A stretch of 64,000 bases of DNA, from assembly GCA_964019135.1 (NCBI GenBank), contig OZ025261.1, forward strand, positions 35,888,820 to 35,952,819, given 5' to 3'. Positions 10,381 to 26,500 of this stretch are shown one piece after another (position 1 is the first letter of the stretch; each line of letters starts with the position of its first letter). Source of the stretch: Arenicola marina. Its lineage: Eukaryota > Annelida > Polychaeta > Arenicolidae. Position numbers and translations under genes: made by a program. Below the pieces are notes generated by a model. That model was not told the DNA's origin, ran no database searches, and saw only the letters and a list, made by a program, of their open reading frames with translations.

Positions 10381-11546
10381 AGAGAAACTTCTCCCCGATC
10401 AAGTTTATTGATTGTACGGTCAATTACTTCGATAATGGCTAGCTCTGCTGAATGGGATTCCCTTAAACCATACTGACTTACTGTCAAGAGTGAATTCTCA
10501 CTAAAGTGCTGAAACACTTGAGCAAAAACATTGTTTTAGTAGTTTAGAGATGACTGGAAGCAAACAGATCGGACGGTAAATTTCCATATTTTTGCCGTTC
10601 CCCTGCTTTATAGATTGGTACTACCTTCGCTATTTTAAGTTCATCCAGATAAATACCAGTAGCCAGTGACTGGTTGATAATGAGATGTAGAGGTTCACTG
10701 ATTGCGCCTTTAATGTGTTTTAGCATAATACTAGGTATTCCATCACGGCCAGAACTAGGTTTCGGTTTCAGTTTGTATATTACAAGTAGGACATCCTTAG
10801 TGTTTATAGGTTTTAATTTAATCTCTGCATTACACGGATTCTTCAGATATTGACTAAATGATTTTTTCGTTAATTGAATTTTATCTGCCAACATTAGGAC
10901 CTGTATCGATGAAATACTCGTTAAACTGTTGTGCTGTATCAGATCGCCCTCCAACGAAATTACCATTTATATTAAAGCATTCAGGGAGATCCCCCTTTAC
11001 TGACTGTATATTTAATATGGTATTATAGTCTTCCATGTACCTTTCAAGTCACTTTTATTTTGTTTAATATTGCTTCGTAGTGGGTCTTCTTAGCCATACG
11101 GATACTGTTGTTAAGCATCCGATTGTACGTCCGCAAATTTAGAGTGAGCGTTTCATAATCTGCATTATCTACCGGTGTTACTTTAATTTTTTTTATACAT
11201 TTTATCCTTGAAGTTTATAGAGTTGATTATGCCTTAAGTTATCCATATATTTTTTTGTGTCCTTTTTTTTACGGAATTTAACATATTTTAACGTGATTTC
11301 TTTATCTTTGATGCCCTTAAGTTCTGTTAAAAGATAATTATAGTTTATGTTAGGGTCATGATTTACAGTTTAAAAAAATCAGTTTATTTTTTATATTTTC
11401 CATATAGTTAGGATTATGGTGTCACCATAACTGTTTTGGTGGCTTCTCTTGCATTTTGTGTTTCAGCCACATAAAGTAAAGCATGTGATCTGAGATCTGT
11501 TTGATCAATACGCCAGCCCACATTACCTCGATTTGCAGCTCGACTT
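10381..11546 (-). mobile_element. Truncated LINE: end of endonuclease plus start of reverse transcriptase
   Basis: Read on the minus strand, the order of motifs is that of a non-LTR retrotransposon ORF2. KQISDHMLYFMW at about 11500-11465 resembles the SDH motif that closes the apurinic-type endonuclease. THYEAILNKIK and then YMEDYNTILNIQ follow, then FNEYFIDTGPNVG, LKPKPSSGRDGIPSIMLK, AKVVPIYKAGE, RPICLLPVISKLL and SQYGLRESHSAELAIIEVID. The last blocks are reverse-transcriptase core motifs 1-2; the YxDD region and everything after it are missing. The motifs lie in more than one frame with internal stops, so there are several frameshifts and the element cannot be active. The longest intact piece is 10544-10966 (140 codons). 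The motif style suggests the CR1/L2/Jockey group; the clade is not certain. It is bounded by minisatellites on both sides. Confidence 0.85.
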
Positions 11547-14500
11547 ACATCGCACTGTTCATCCATACCCTCCTAGACTACAACACAACATGAAGACATG
11601 ACGCTGCTCATCCATATCCTCCTAGACTACAACACAACATGAAGACATCGCACTGTTCATCCATGCCCTCCTAGACTACAACACAACATGAAGACATCGC
11701 ACCGTTCATCCATACCCTCCTAGACTACAACACAACATGAAGACATCGCACTGTTCATCCATACCCTCCTAGACTACAACACAACATGAAGACATCGCAC
11801 TGTTCATCCATACCCTCCTAGACTACAACACAACATGAAGACATCACACTGTTCATCCATACCCTCCTAGACTACAACACAACATGAAGACATCGCACTG
11901 TTCATCCATACCATCCTAGATTACAACACAACATGAAGACATCGCACTGTTCATCCATACCCTCCTAGACTACAACACAACATGAAGACATCACACTGTT
12001 CATCCATACCCTCCTAGACTACAACACAACATGAAGACATCGCACTGCTCATCCATACCCTCCTAGACTACAACACAACATGAAGACATCACACTGTTCA
12101 TCCATACCTTCCTAGACTACAACACAACATGAAGACATCGCACCGTTCATCCATACCCTCCTAGACTACAACACAACATGAAGACATCACACTGTTCATC
12201 CATACCATCCTAGACTACAACACAACATGAAGACATCGCACTGTTCATCCATACCCTCCTAGACTACAACACAACATGAAGACATCGCACTGTTCATTCA
12301 TACCCTCCTAGACTACAACACAACATGAAGACATTACGCTGCTCATCCATACCCTCCTAGACTACAACACAACATGAAGACATCACGCTGCTCATCCATA
12401 CCCTCCTAGACTACAACACAACATGAAGACATCACACTGCTCATCCATACCCTCCTAGACTACAACACAACATGAAGACATCGCACTGCTCATCCATACC
12501 CTCCTAGACTACAACACAACATGAAGACATCACACTGTTCATCCATACCATCCTAGACTACAACACAACATGAAGACATCACACTGTTCATCCATACCCT
12601 CCTAGACTACAACACAACATGAAGACATCACGCTGCTCATCCATACCCTCCTAAACTACAACACAACATGAAGACATCGCACTGCTCATCCATACCCTCC
12701 TAGACTACAACACAACATGAAGACATCGCACTGCTCATCCATACCCTCCTAGACTACAACTCAACATGAAGACATCACGCTGCTCATCCATACCCTCCTA
12801 GACTACAACACAACATGAAGACATCGCACTGTTCATCCATACCCTCCTAGACTACAACACAACATGAAGACATCACACTGTTCATCCATACCATCCTAGA
12901 CTACAACACAACATGAAGACATCGCACTGTTCATCCATACCCTCCTAGACTACAACACAACATGAAGACATCGCACTGCTCATCCATACCTTCCTAGACT
13001 ACAACACAACATGAAGACATCACACTGTTCATCCATACCATCCTAGACTACAACACAACATGAAGACATCGCACTGTTCATCCATACCCTCCTAGACTAC
13101 AACACAACATGAAGACATCACACTGTTCATCCATGCCCTCCTAGACTACAACACAACATGAAGACATCGCACTGTTCATCCATACCCTCCTAGACTACAA
13201 CACAACATGAAGACATCACACTGTTCATCCATACTCTCCTAGACTACAACACAACATGAAGACATCGCACTGCTCATCCATACCTTCCTAGACTACAACA
13301 CAACATGAAGACATCACGCTGCTCATCCATACCCTCCTAGACTACAACACAACATGAAGACATCACGCTGCTCATCCATACCCTCCTAGACTACAACACA
13401 ACATAAAGACATCACGCTGCTCATCCATACCCTCCTAGACTACAACACAACATGAAGACATCACGCTGTTCATCCATACCCTCCTAGACTACAACACAAC
13501 ATGAAGACATCACGCTGCTCATCCATACCCTCCTAGACTACAACACAACATGAAGACATCACGCTGCTCATTCATACCCTCCTAGACTACAACACAACAT
13601 GAAGACATCGCACTGTTCATCCATACCCTCCTAGACTACAACACAACATGAAGACATCGCACTGCTCATCCATACCCTCCTAGACTACAACACAACATGA
13701 AGACATCACACTGTTCATCCATACCATCCTAGACTACAACACAACATGAAGACATCGCACTGTTCATCCATACCCTCCTAGACTACAACACAACATGAAG
13801 ACATCACACTGTTCATCCATGCCCTCCTAGACTACAACACAACATAAAGACATCGCACTGTTCATCCATACCCTCCTAGACTACAACACAACATGAAGAC
13901 ATCGCACTGTTCATCCATACCCTCCTAGACTACAACACAACATGAAGACATCACGCTGTTCATCCATACCCTCCTAGACTACAACACAACATGAAGACAT
14001 GACGCTGCTCATCCATACCCTCCTAGACTACAACACAACATGAAGACATGACGCTTCTCATCCATACCCTCCTAGACTACAACACAACATGAAGACATCG
14101 CACTGTTCATCCATACCCTCCTAGACTACAACACAACATAAAGACATCACGCTGCTCATCCATACCCTCCTAGACTACAACACAACATGAAGACATCACA
14201 CTGTTCATCCATACCCTCCTAGACTACAACACAACATGAAGACATCACGCTGCTCATCCATACCCTCCTAAACTACAACACAACATGAAGACATCACACT
14301 GTTCATCCATACCCTCCTAGACTACAACACAACATGAAGACATCGCACTGTTCATCCATACCATCCTAGACTACAACACAACATGAAGACATCACGCTGC
14401 TCATCCATACCCTCCTAGACTACAACACAACATGAAGACATCACACTGTTCATCCATACCCTCCTAGACTACAACACAACATGAAGACATCACGCTGCTC

Positions 14501-17500
14501 ATCCATACCCTCCTAGACTACAACACAACATGAAGACATCACGCTGCTCATCCATACCCTCCTAGACTACAACACAACATGAAGACATCCCACTGTTCAT
14601 CCATACCCTCCTAGACTACAACATAACATGAAGACATGACGCTGCTCATCCATACCCTCCTAGACTACAACACAACATGAAGACATCGCACTGTTCATCC
14701 ATACTCTCCTAGACTACAACACAACATGAAGACATCACGCTGCTCATCCATACCCTCCTAGACTACAACACAACATGAAGACATCACGTTGCTCATCCAT
14801 ACCCTCCTAGACTACAACACAACATGAAGACATCCCACTGTTCATCCATACCCTCCTAGACTACAACACAACATGAAGACATCACACTGTTCATCCATAC
14901 CCTCCTAGACTACAACACAACATGAAGACATCACGCTGCTCATCCATACCCTCCTAGACTACAACACAACATGAAGACATCACGCTGCTCATCCATACAC
15001 TCCTAGACTACAACACAACATGAAGACATCCCACTGTTCATCCATACCCTCCTAGACTACAACATAACATGAAGACATCACGCTGCTCATCCATACCCTC
15101 CTAGACTACAACACAACATGAAGACATCCCACTGTTCATCCATACCCTCCTAGACTACAACATAACATGAAGACATGACGCTGCTCATCCATACCCTCCT
15201 AGACTACAACACAACATGAAGACATCCCACTGTTCATCCATACCCTCCTAGACTACAACATAACATGAAGACATGACGCTGCTCATCCATACTCTCCTGG
15301 GCTATAACACAACATGAAGACATCGCACTGTTCATCCATACCCTCCTAGATTACAACACAACATGAAGACATCACGCTGCTCATCCATACCCTCCTAGAT
15401 TACAACACAACATGAAGACATCACACTGTTCATCCATACCTTCCTAGACTACAACACAACATGAAGACAGCCATACCCTCCTAGACTACAACACAACATG
15501 AAGACATCACACTGTTCATCCATGCCCTCCTAGACTTCAACACAACATGAAGACATCGCACCGTTCATCCATACCCTCCTAGACTACAACACAACATGAA
15601 GACATCACGCTGTTCATCCATACCCTCCTAGACTACAACACAACATGAAGACATCGCACTGTTCATCCATACCCTCCTAGACTACAACACAACATGAAGA
15701 CATCACGCTGCTCATCCATACCCTCCTAGACTACAACACAACATGAAGACATCCCGCTGCTCATCCATACCCTCCTAGACTACAACACAACATGAAGACA
15801 TCACGCTGCTCATCCATACCCTCCTAGACTACAACACAACATGAAGACATCGCACTGTTCATCCATACCCTCCTAGACTACAACACAACATGAAGACACC
15901 ACGCTGCTCATCCATACCCTCCTAGACTACAACACAACATGAAGACATCGCACTGCTCATCCATACCCTCCTAGACTACAACACAACATGAAGACATCAC
16001 GCTGCTCATCCATACCCTCCTAGACTACAACACAACATGAAGACATCACGCTGCTCAGCCATACCCTCCTAGACTACAACACAACATGAAGACATCACGC
16101 TGCTCATCCATACCCTCCTAGACTACAACACAACATGAAGACATCGCACTGTTCATCCATACCCTCCTAGACTACAACACAACATGAAGACACCACGCTG
16201 CTCATCCATACCCTCCTAGACTACAACACAACATGAAGACATCGCACCGTTCATCCATACCATCCTAGATTACAACACAACATGAAGACATCGCACTGTT
16301 CATCCATACCCTCCTAGACTACAACACAACATGAAGACATCGCACTGTTCATCCATACCCTCCTAGACTACAACACAACATGAAGACATCGCACTATTCA
16401 TTCATACCCTCCTGGACTACAACACAACATGAAGACACCACGCTGCTCATCCATACCCTCCTAGACTACAACACAACATGAAGACATCACACTGTTCATC
16501 CATACCCTCCTAGACTACAACACAACATGAAGACATCGCACTGTTCATCCATACCCTCCTAGACTACAACACAACATGAAGACATCACACTGTTCATCCA
16601 TACCCTCCTAGACTACAACACAACATGAAGACATCGCACTATTCATTCATACCCTCCTGGACTACAACACAACATGAAGACACCACGCTGCTCATCCATA
16701 CCCTCCTAGACTACAACACAACATGAAGACATCACACTGTTCATCCATACCCTCCTAGACTACAACACAACATGAAGACATCGCACTGTTCATCCATACC
16801 CTCCTAGACTACAGCACAACATGAAGACATCACACTGTTCATCCATACCATCCTAGACTACAACACAACATGAAGACATCGCACTGTTCATCCATACCCT
16901 CCTAGACTACAACATAACATGAAGACATGACGCTGCTCATCCATACCCTCCTAGACTACAACACAACATGAAGACATCCCACTGTTCATCCATACCCTCC
17001 TAGACTACAACATAACATGAAGACATGACGCTGCTCATCCATACTCTCCTGGGCTATAACACAACATGAAGACATCGCACTGTTCATCCATACCCTCCTA
17101 GATTACAACACAACATGAAGACATCACGCTGCTCATCCATACCCTCCTAGATTACAACACAACATGAAGACATCACACTGTTCATCCATACCTTCCTAGA
17201 CTACAACACAACATGAAGACATCCATACCCTCCTAGACTACAACACAACATGAAGACATCACACTGTTCATCCATGCCCTCCTAGACTTCAACACAACAT
17301 GAAGACATCGCACCGTTCATCCATACCCTCCTAGACTACAACACAACATGAAGACATCACGCTGTTCATCCATACCCTCCTAGACTACAACACAACATGA
17401 AGACATCGCACTGTTCATCCATACCCTCCTAGACTACAACACAACATGAAGACATCACGCTGCTCATCCATACCCTCCTAGACTACAACACAACATGAAG

Positions 17501-20500
17501 ACATCACGCTGCTCATCCATACCCTCCTAGACTACAACACAACATGAAGACATCACGCTGCTCATCCATACCCTCCTAGACTACAACACAACATGAAGAC
17601 ATCGCACTGTTCATCCATACCCTCCTAGACTACAACACAACATGAAGACACCACGCTGCTCATCCATACCCTCCTAGACTACAACACAACATGAAGACAT
17701 CGCACTGCTCATCCATACCCTCCTAGACTACAACACAACATGAAGACATCACGCTGCTCATCCATACCCTCCTAGACTACAACACAACATGAAGACATCA
17801 CGCTGCTCATCCATACCCTCCTAGACTACAACACAACATGAAGACATCACGCTGCTCATCCATACCCTCCTAGACTACAACACAATATGAAGACATCGCA
17901 CTGTTCATCCATACCCTCCTAGACTACAACACAACATGAAGACACCACGCTGCTCATCCATACCCTCCTAGACTACAACACAACATGAAGACATCGCACC
18001 GTTCATCCATACCATCCTAGATTACAACACAACATGAAGACATCGCACTGTTCATCCATACCCTCCTAGACTACAACAGAACATGAAGACATCGCACTGT
18101 TCATCCATACCCTCCTAGACTACAACACAACATGAAGACATCGCACTGTTCATTCATACCCTCCTGGACTACAACACAACATGAAGACACCACGCTGCTC
18201 ATCCATACCCTCCTAGACTACAACACAACATGAAGACATCACACTGTTCATCCATACCCTCCTAGACTACAACACAACATGAAGACATCGCACTGTTCAT
18301 CCATACCCTCCTAGACTACAACACAACATGAAGACATCACACTGTTCATCCATACCATCCTAGACTACAACACAACATGAAGACATCGCACTGTTCATTC
18401 ATACCCTCCTAGACTACAACACAACATGAAGACATCGCACTGTTCATCCATACCCTCCTAGACTACAACACAACATAAAGACATCACGCTGCTCATCCAT
18501 ACCCTCCTAGACTACAACACAACATGAAGACATCGCACTGTTCATCCATACCCTCCTAGACTACAACACAACATGAAGACATCGCACTGTTCATCCATAC
18601 CCTCCTAGACTACAACATAACATGAAGACATGACGCTGCTCTTCCATACCCTCCTAGACTACAACACAACATGAAGACATCGCACTGCTCATCCATACCC
18701 TCCTAGACTACAACGCAACATGAAGACATCGCACTGTTCATCCATACCCTCCTAGATTACAACACAACATGAAGACATCGCACTGTTCATCCATACCCTC
18801 CTAGACTACAACACAACATGAAGACATCGCACTGTTCATCCATACCCTCCTGGACTACAACACAACATGAAGACACCACGCTGCTCATCCATACCCTCCT
18901 AGACTACAACACAACATGAAGACATCACGCTGCTCATCCATACTCTCCTGGGCTATAACACAACATGAAGACATCGCACTGTTCATCCATACCCTCCTAG
19001 ATTACAACACAACATGAAGACATCACGCTGCTCATCCATACCCTCCTAGATTACAACACAACATGAAGACATCACACTGTTCATCCATACCTTCCTAGAC
19101 TACAACACAACATGAAGACATCCATACCCTCCTAGACTACAACACAACATGAAGACATCACACTGTTCATCCATGCCCTCCTAGACTTCAACACAACATG
19201 AAGACATCGCACCGTTCATCCATACCCTCCTAGACTACAACACAACATGAAGACATCACGCTGTTCATCCATACCCTCCTAGACTACAACACAACATGAA
19301 GACATCGCACTGTTCATCCATACCCTCCTAGACTACAACACAACATGAAGACATCACGCTGCTCATCCATACCCTCCTAGACTACAACACAACATGAAGA
19401 CATCACGCTGCTCATCCATACCCTCCTAGACTACAACACAACATGAAGACATCACGCTGCTCATCCATACCCTCCTAGACTACAACACAACATGAAGACA
19501 TCGCACTGTTCATCCATACCCTCCTAGACTACAACACAACATGAAGACACCACGCTGCTCATCCATACTCTCCTAGACTACAACACAACATGAAGACATC
19601 GCACTGCTCATCCATACCCTCCTAGACTACAACACAACATGAAGACATCACGCTGCTCATCCATACCCTCCTAGACTACAACACAACATGAAGACATCAC
19701 GCTGCTCATCCATACCCTCCTAGACTACAACACAACATGAAGACATCACGCTGCTCATCCATACCCTCCTAGACTACAACACAATATGAAGACATCGCAC
19801 TGTTCATCCATACCCTCCTAGACTACAACACAACATGAAGACACCACGCTGCTCATCCATACCCTCCTAGACTACAACACAACATGAAGACATCGCACCG
19901 TTCATCCATACCATCCTAGATTACAACACAACATGAAGACATCGCACTGTTCATCCATACCCTCCTAGACTACAACAGAACATGAAGACATCGCACTGTT
20001 CATCCATACCCTCCTAGACTACAACACAACATGAAGACATCGCACTGTTCATTCATACCCTCCTGGACTACAACACAACATGAAGACACCACGCTGCTCA
20101 TCCATACCCTCCTAGACTACAACACAACATGAAGACATCACACTGTTCATCCATACCCTCCTAGACTACAACACAACATGAAGACATCGCACTGTTCATC
20201 CATACCCTCCTAGACTACAACACAACATGAAGACATCACACTGTTCATCCATACCATCCTAGACTACAACACAACATGAAGACATCGCACTGTTCATTCA
20301 TACCCTCCTAGACTACAACACAACATGAAGACATCGCACTGTTCATCCATACCCTCCTAGACTACAACACAACATAAAGACATCACGCTGCTCATCCATA
20401 CCCTCCTAGACTACAACACAACATGAAGACATCGCACTGTTCATCCATACCCTCCTAGACTACAACACAACATGAAGACATCGCACTGTTCATCCATACC

Positions 20501-23500
20501 CTCCTAGACTACAACATAACATGAAGACATGACGCTGCTCTTCCATACCCTCCTAGACTACAACACAACATGAAGACATCGCACTGCTCATCCATACCCT
20601 CCTAGACTACAACGCAACATGAAGACATCGCACTGTTCATCCATACCCTCCTAGATTACAACACAACATGAAGACATCGCACTGTTCATCCATACCCTCC
20701 TAGACTACAACACAACATGAAGACATCGCACTGTTCATTCATACCCTCCTGGACTACAACACAACATGAAGACACCACGCTGCTCATCCATACCCTCCTA
20801 GACTACAACACAACATGAAGACATCACACTGTTCATCCATACCCTCCTAGACTACAACACAACATGAAGACATCGCACTGTTCATCCATACCATCCTAGA
20901 CTACAACACAACATGAAGACACCACGCTGCTCATCCATACCCTCCTAGACTACAAAACAACATGAAGACATCGCACTGTTGATCCATACCATCCTAGACT
21001 ACAACACAACATGAAGACATCGCACTGTTCATCCATACCCTCCTAGACTACAACACAACATGAAGACATCAACTGTTCATCCATACCATCCTAGACTACA
21101 ACACAACATGAAGACATCCATACCCTCCTAGACTACAACACAACATGAAGACATCCCACTGTTCATCCATACCCTCCTAGACTACAACACAACATGAAGA
21201 CATCACACTGTTCATCCATACCATCCTAGACTACAACACAACATGAAGACATCGCACTGTTCATTCATACCCTCCTAGACTACAACACAACATGAAGACA
21301 TCACACTGTTCATCCATACCCTCCTAGACTACAACACAACATAAAGACATCACGCTGCTCATCCATACCCTCCTAGACTACCACACAACATGAAGACATC
21401 GCACTGCTCATCCATACCCTCCTAGACTACAACACAACATGAAGACATCGCACTGTTCATCCATACCCTCCTAGATTACAACACAACATGAAGACATCGC
21501 ACTGTTCATCCACACCCTCCTAGACTACAACACAACATGAAGACATCGCACTGTTCATTCATACCCTCCTGGACTACAACACAACATGAAGACACCACGC
21601 TGCTCATCCATACCCTCCTAGACTACAACACAACATGAAGACATCACACTGTTCATCCATACCCTCCTAGACTACAACACAACATGAAGACATCGCACTG
21701 TTCATCCATACCCTCCTAGACTACAACACAACATGAAGACATCACACTGTTCATCCATACCATCCTAGACTACAACACAACATGAAGACATCGCACTGTT
21801 CATTCATACCCTCCTAGACTACAACACAACATGAAGACATCACACTGTTCATCCATACCCTCCTAGACTACAACACAACATGAAGACATCACACTGTTCA
21901 TCCATACCCTCCTAGACTACAACACAACATGAAGACATCACACTGTTCATCCATACCCTCCTAGACTACAACATAACATGAAGACATGACGCTGCTCATC
22001 CATACCCTCCTAGACTACAACACAACATGAAGACATCACACTGTTCATCCATACCCTCCTAGACTACAACACAACATAAAGACATCACGCTGCTCATCCA
22101 TACCCTCCTAGACTACAACACAACATGAAGACATCACGCTGCTCACCCATACCCTCCTAGACTACAACACAACATGAAGACATCGCACTGTTCATTCATA
22201 CCCTCCTAGACTACAACACAACATGAAGACATCACGCTGTTCATCCATACCATCCTAGACTACAACACAACATGAAGACATCCCACTGTTCATCCATACC
22301 ATCCTAGACTACAACACAACATCAAGACATGACGCTGCTCATCCATACCCTCCTAGACTACAACACAACATGAAGACATTACGCTGTTCATCCATACCCT
22401 CCTAGACTACAACACAACATGAAGACATCGCACTGTTCATTCATACCCTCCTAGACTACAACACAACATGAAGACATTACGCTGCTCATCCATACCCTCC
22501 TAGACTACAACACAACATGAAGACATCACACTGTTCATCCATACCTTCCTAGACTACAACACAACATGAAGACATCGCACTGTTCATCCATACCCTCCTA
22601 GACTACAACACAACATAAAGACATCGCACTGCTCATCCATGCCCTCCTAGACTACAACACAACATGAAGACATCGCACTGTTCATCCATACCCTCCTAGA
22701 CTACAACACAACATGAAGACATCACGCTGCTCATCCATACCCTCCTAGACTACAACACAACATGAAGACATCACACTGTTCATCCATACCCTCCTAGACT
22801 ACAACACAACATGAAGACATCGCACTGTTCATCCATACCCTCCTAGACTACAACACAACATGAAGACATCGCACTGTTCATCCATACCATCCTAGACTAC
22901 AACACAACATGAAGACATCGCACTGTTCATCCATACCCTCCGAGACTACAACACAACATGTAGACATCACGCTGCTCATCCATACCATCCTAGACTACAA
23001 CACAACATGAAGACATCGCACTGTTCATCCATACCCTCCTAGACTACAACACAACATGAAGACATCACACTGTTCATCCATACCATCCTAGACTAAAACA
23101 CAACATGAAGACATCGCACTGTTCATTCATACCCTCCTAGACTACAACACAACATGAAGACATCGCACTGTTCATTCATACCCTCCTAGACTACAACACA
23201 ACATGAAGACATTACGCTGCTCATCCATACCCTCCTAGACTACAACACAACATGAAGACATCGCACTGTTCATTCATACCCTCCTAGACTACAACACAAC
23301 ATGAAGACATCGCACTGTTCATCCATACCCTCCTAGACTACAACACAACATGAAGACATCACACTGTTCATCCATACCCTCCTAGACTACAACACAACAT
23401 GAAGACATCACACTGTTCATTCATACCCTCCTAGACTACAACACAACATGAAGACATCACACTGTTCATTCATACCCTCCTAGACTACAACACAACATGA

Positions 23501-26500
23501 AGACATCACACTGTTCATCCATACCCTCCTAGACTACAACACAACATGAAGACATCACGCTGCTCATCCATACCCTCCTTGACTACAACACAACATGAAG
23601 ACATTACGCTGCTCATCCATACCCTCCTAGACTACAACACAACATGAAGACATCACGCTGCTCATCCATACCCTCCTAGACTACAACACAACATGAAGAC
23701 ATTACGCTGCTCATCCATACCCTCCTAGACTACAACACAACATGAGGACATTACGCTGCTCATCCATACCCTCCTAGACTACAACACAACATGAAGACAT
23801 CACGCTGCTCATCCATACCCTCCTAGACTACAACACAACATGAAGACATCACACTGTTCATCCATACCCTCCTAGACTACAACACAACATGAAGACGTCA
23901 CACTGTTCATTCATACCCTCCTAGACTACAACACAACATGAAGACATCACACTGTTCATCCATACCCTCCTAGACTACAACACAACATAAAGACATCGCA
24001 CTGTTCATTCATACCCTCCTAGACTACAACACAACATGAAAACATTACGCTGCTCATCCATACCCTCCTAGATTACAACACAACATGAAGACATCACGCT
24101 GCTCATCCATACCCTCCTAGACTACAACACAACATGAAGACATCGCACTGTTCATTCATACCCTCCTAGACTACAACACAACATGAAGACATCGCACTGT
24201 TCATTCATACCCTCCTAGACTACAACACAACATGAAGACATCGCACTGTTCATTCATACCATCCTAGATTACAACACAACATGAAGACATCACACTGTTC
24301 ATTCATACCCTCCTAGACTACAACACAACATGAAGACATCGCACTGTTCATTCATACCCTCCTAGACTACAACACAACATGAAGACATCGCACTGTTCAT
24401 CCATACCCTCCTAGACTACAACACAACATGAAGACATCACACTGTTCATCCATACCCTCCTAGACTACAACACAACATGAAGACATCGCACTGTTCATTC
24501 ATACCCTCCTAGACTACAACACAACATGAAGACATCACACTGTTCATCCATACCCTCCTAGACTACAACACAACATGAAGACATCACACTGTTCATCCAT
24601 ACCCTCCTAGACTACAACACAACATGAAGACATCACGCTGCTCATCCATACCCTCCTAGACTACAACACAACATGAAGACATTACGCTGCTCATCCATAC
24701 CCTCCTAGACTACAACACAACATGAAGACATTACGCTGCTCATCCATACCCTCCTAGACTACAACACAACATGAAGACATCACGCTGCTCATCCATACCC
24801 TCCTAGACTACAACACAACATGAAGACATCACACTGTTCATCCATACCCTCCTAGACTACAACCCAACATGAAGACATCACACTGTTCATTCATACCCTC
24901 CTAGACTACAACACAACATGAAGACATCACACTGTTCATTCATACCCTCCTAGACTACAACACAACATGAAGACATCACACTGTTCATCCATACCATCCT
25001 AGATTACAACACAACATGAAGACATCACACTGTTCATCCATACCATCCTAGACTACAACACAACATGAAGACATCACACTGTTCATCCATACCATCCTAG
25101 ATTACAACACAACATGAAGACATCACACTGTTCATTCATACCCTCCTAGACTACAACACAGCATGAAGACATCACACTGTTCATCCATACCCTCCTAGAC
25201 TACAACACAACATGAAGACATCACGCTGTTCATCCATACCCTCCTAGACTACAACACAACATGAAGACATAACACTGTTCATCCATACCCTCCTAGACTA
25301 CAACACAACATGAAGACATCACGCTGCTCATCCATACCCTCCTAGACTACAACACAACATGAAGACATCACACTGTTCATCTATACCCTCCTAGACTACA
25401 ACACAACATGAAGACATCACACTGTTCATCCATACCCTCCTAGACTACAACACAACATGAAGACATCACGCTGCTCATCCATACCCTCCTAGACTACAAC
25501 ACAACATGAAGACATCACACTGTTCATCCATACCCTCCTAGACTACAACACAACATGAAGACATCACGCTGCTCATCCATACCCTCCTAGACTACAACAC
25601 AACATGAAGACATCACACTGTTCATCCATACCCTCCTAGACTACAACACAACATGAAGACATCGCACTGTTCATCCATACCATCCTAGACTACAACACAA
25701 CATGAAGACATCGCGCTGTTCATCCATACCCTCCTAGACTACAACACAACATGAAGACATCACGCTGCTCATCCATACCCTCCTAGACTACAACACAACA
25801 TGAAGACATCACACTGTTCGTCCATGCCCTCCTAGACTACAACACAACATGAAGACATCATGCTGCTCATCCATACCCTCCTAGACTACAACACAACATG
25901 AATACATCACACTGTTCATCCATACCCTTCTAGACTACAACACAACATGAAGACATCGCACTGTTCATCCATACCCTCCTGGACTACAACACAACATGAA
26001 GACATCGCACTGTTCATCCATACCCTCCTAGACTATAACACAACATGAATACATCACACTGTTCATCCATACCCTTCTAGACTACAACACAACATGAAGA
26101 CATCGCACTGTTCATCCATACCCTCCTAGACTACAACACAACATGAAGACATCACACTGTTCATCCATACCCTCCTAGACTACAACACAACATGAAGACA
26201 TCACACTGTTCATCCATACCCTCCTAGACTACAACACAACATGAAGACATCACGCTGCTCATCCATACCCTCCTAGACTACAACACAACATGAAGACATC
26301 ACGCTGCTCATCCATACCCTCCTAGACTACAACACAACATGAAGACATCCCACTGTTCATCCATACCCTCCTAGACTACAACATAACATGAAGACATGAC
26401 GCTGCTCATCCATACCCTCCTAGACTACAACACAACATGAAGACATCGCACTGCTCATCCATACCCTCCTAGACTACAACACAACATGAAGACATCACAC

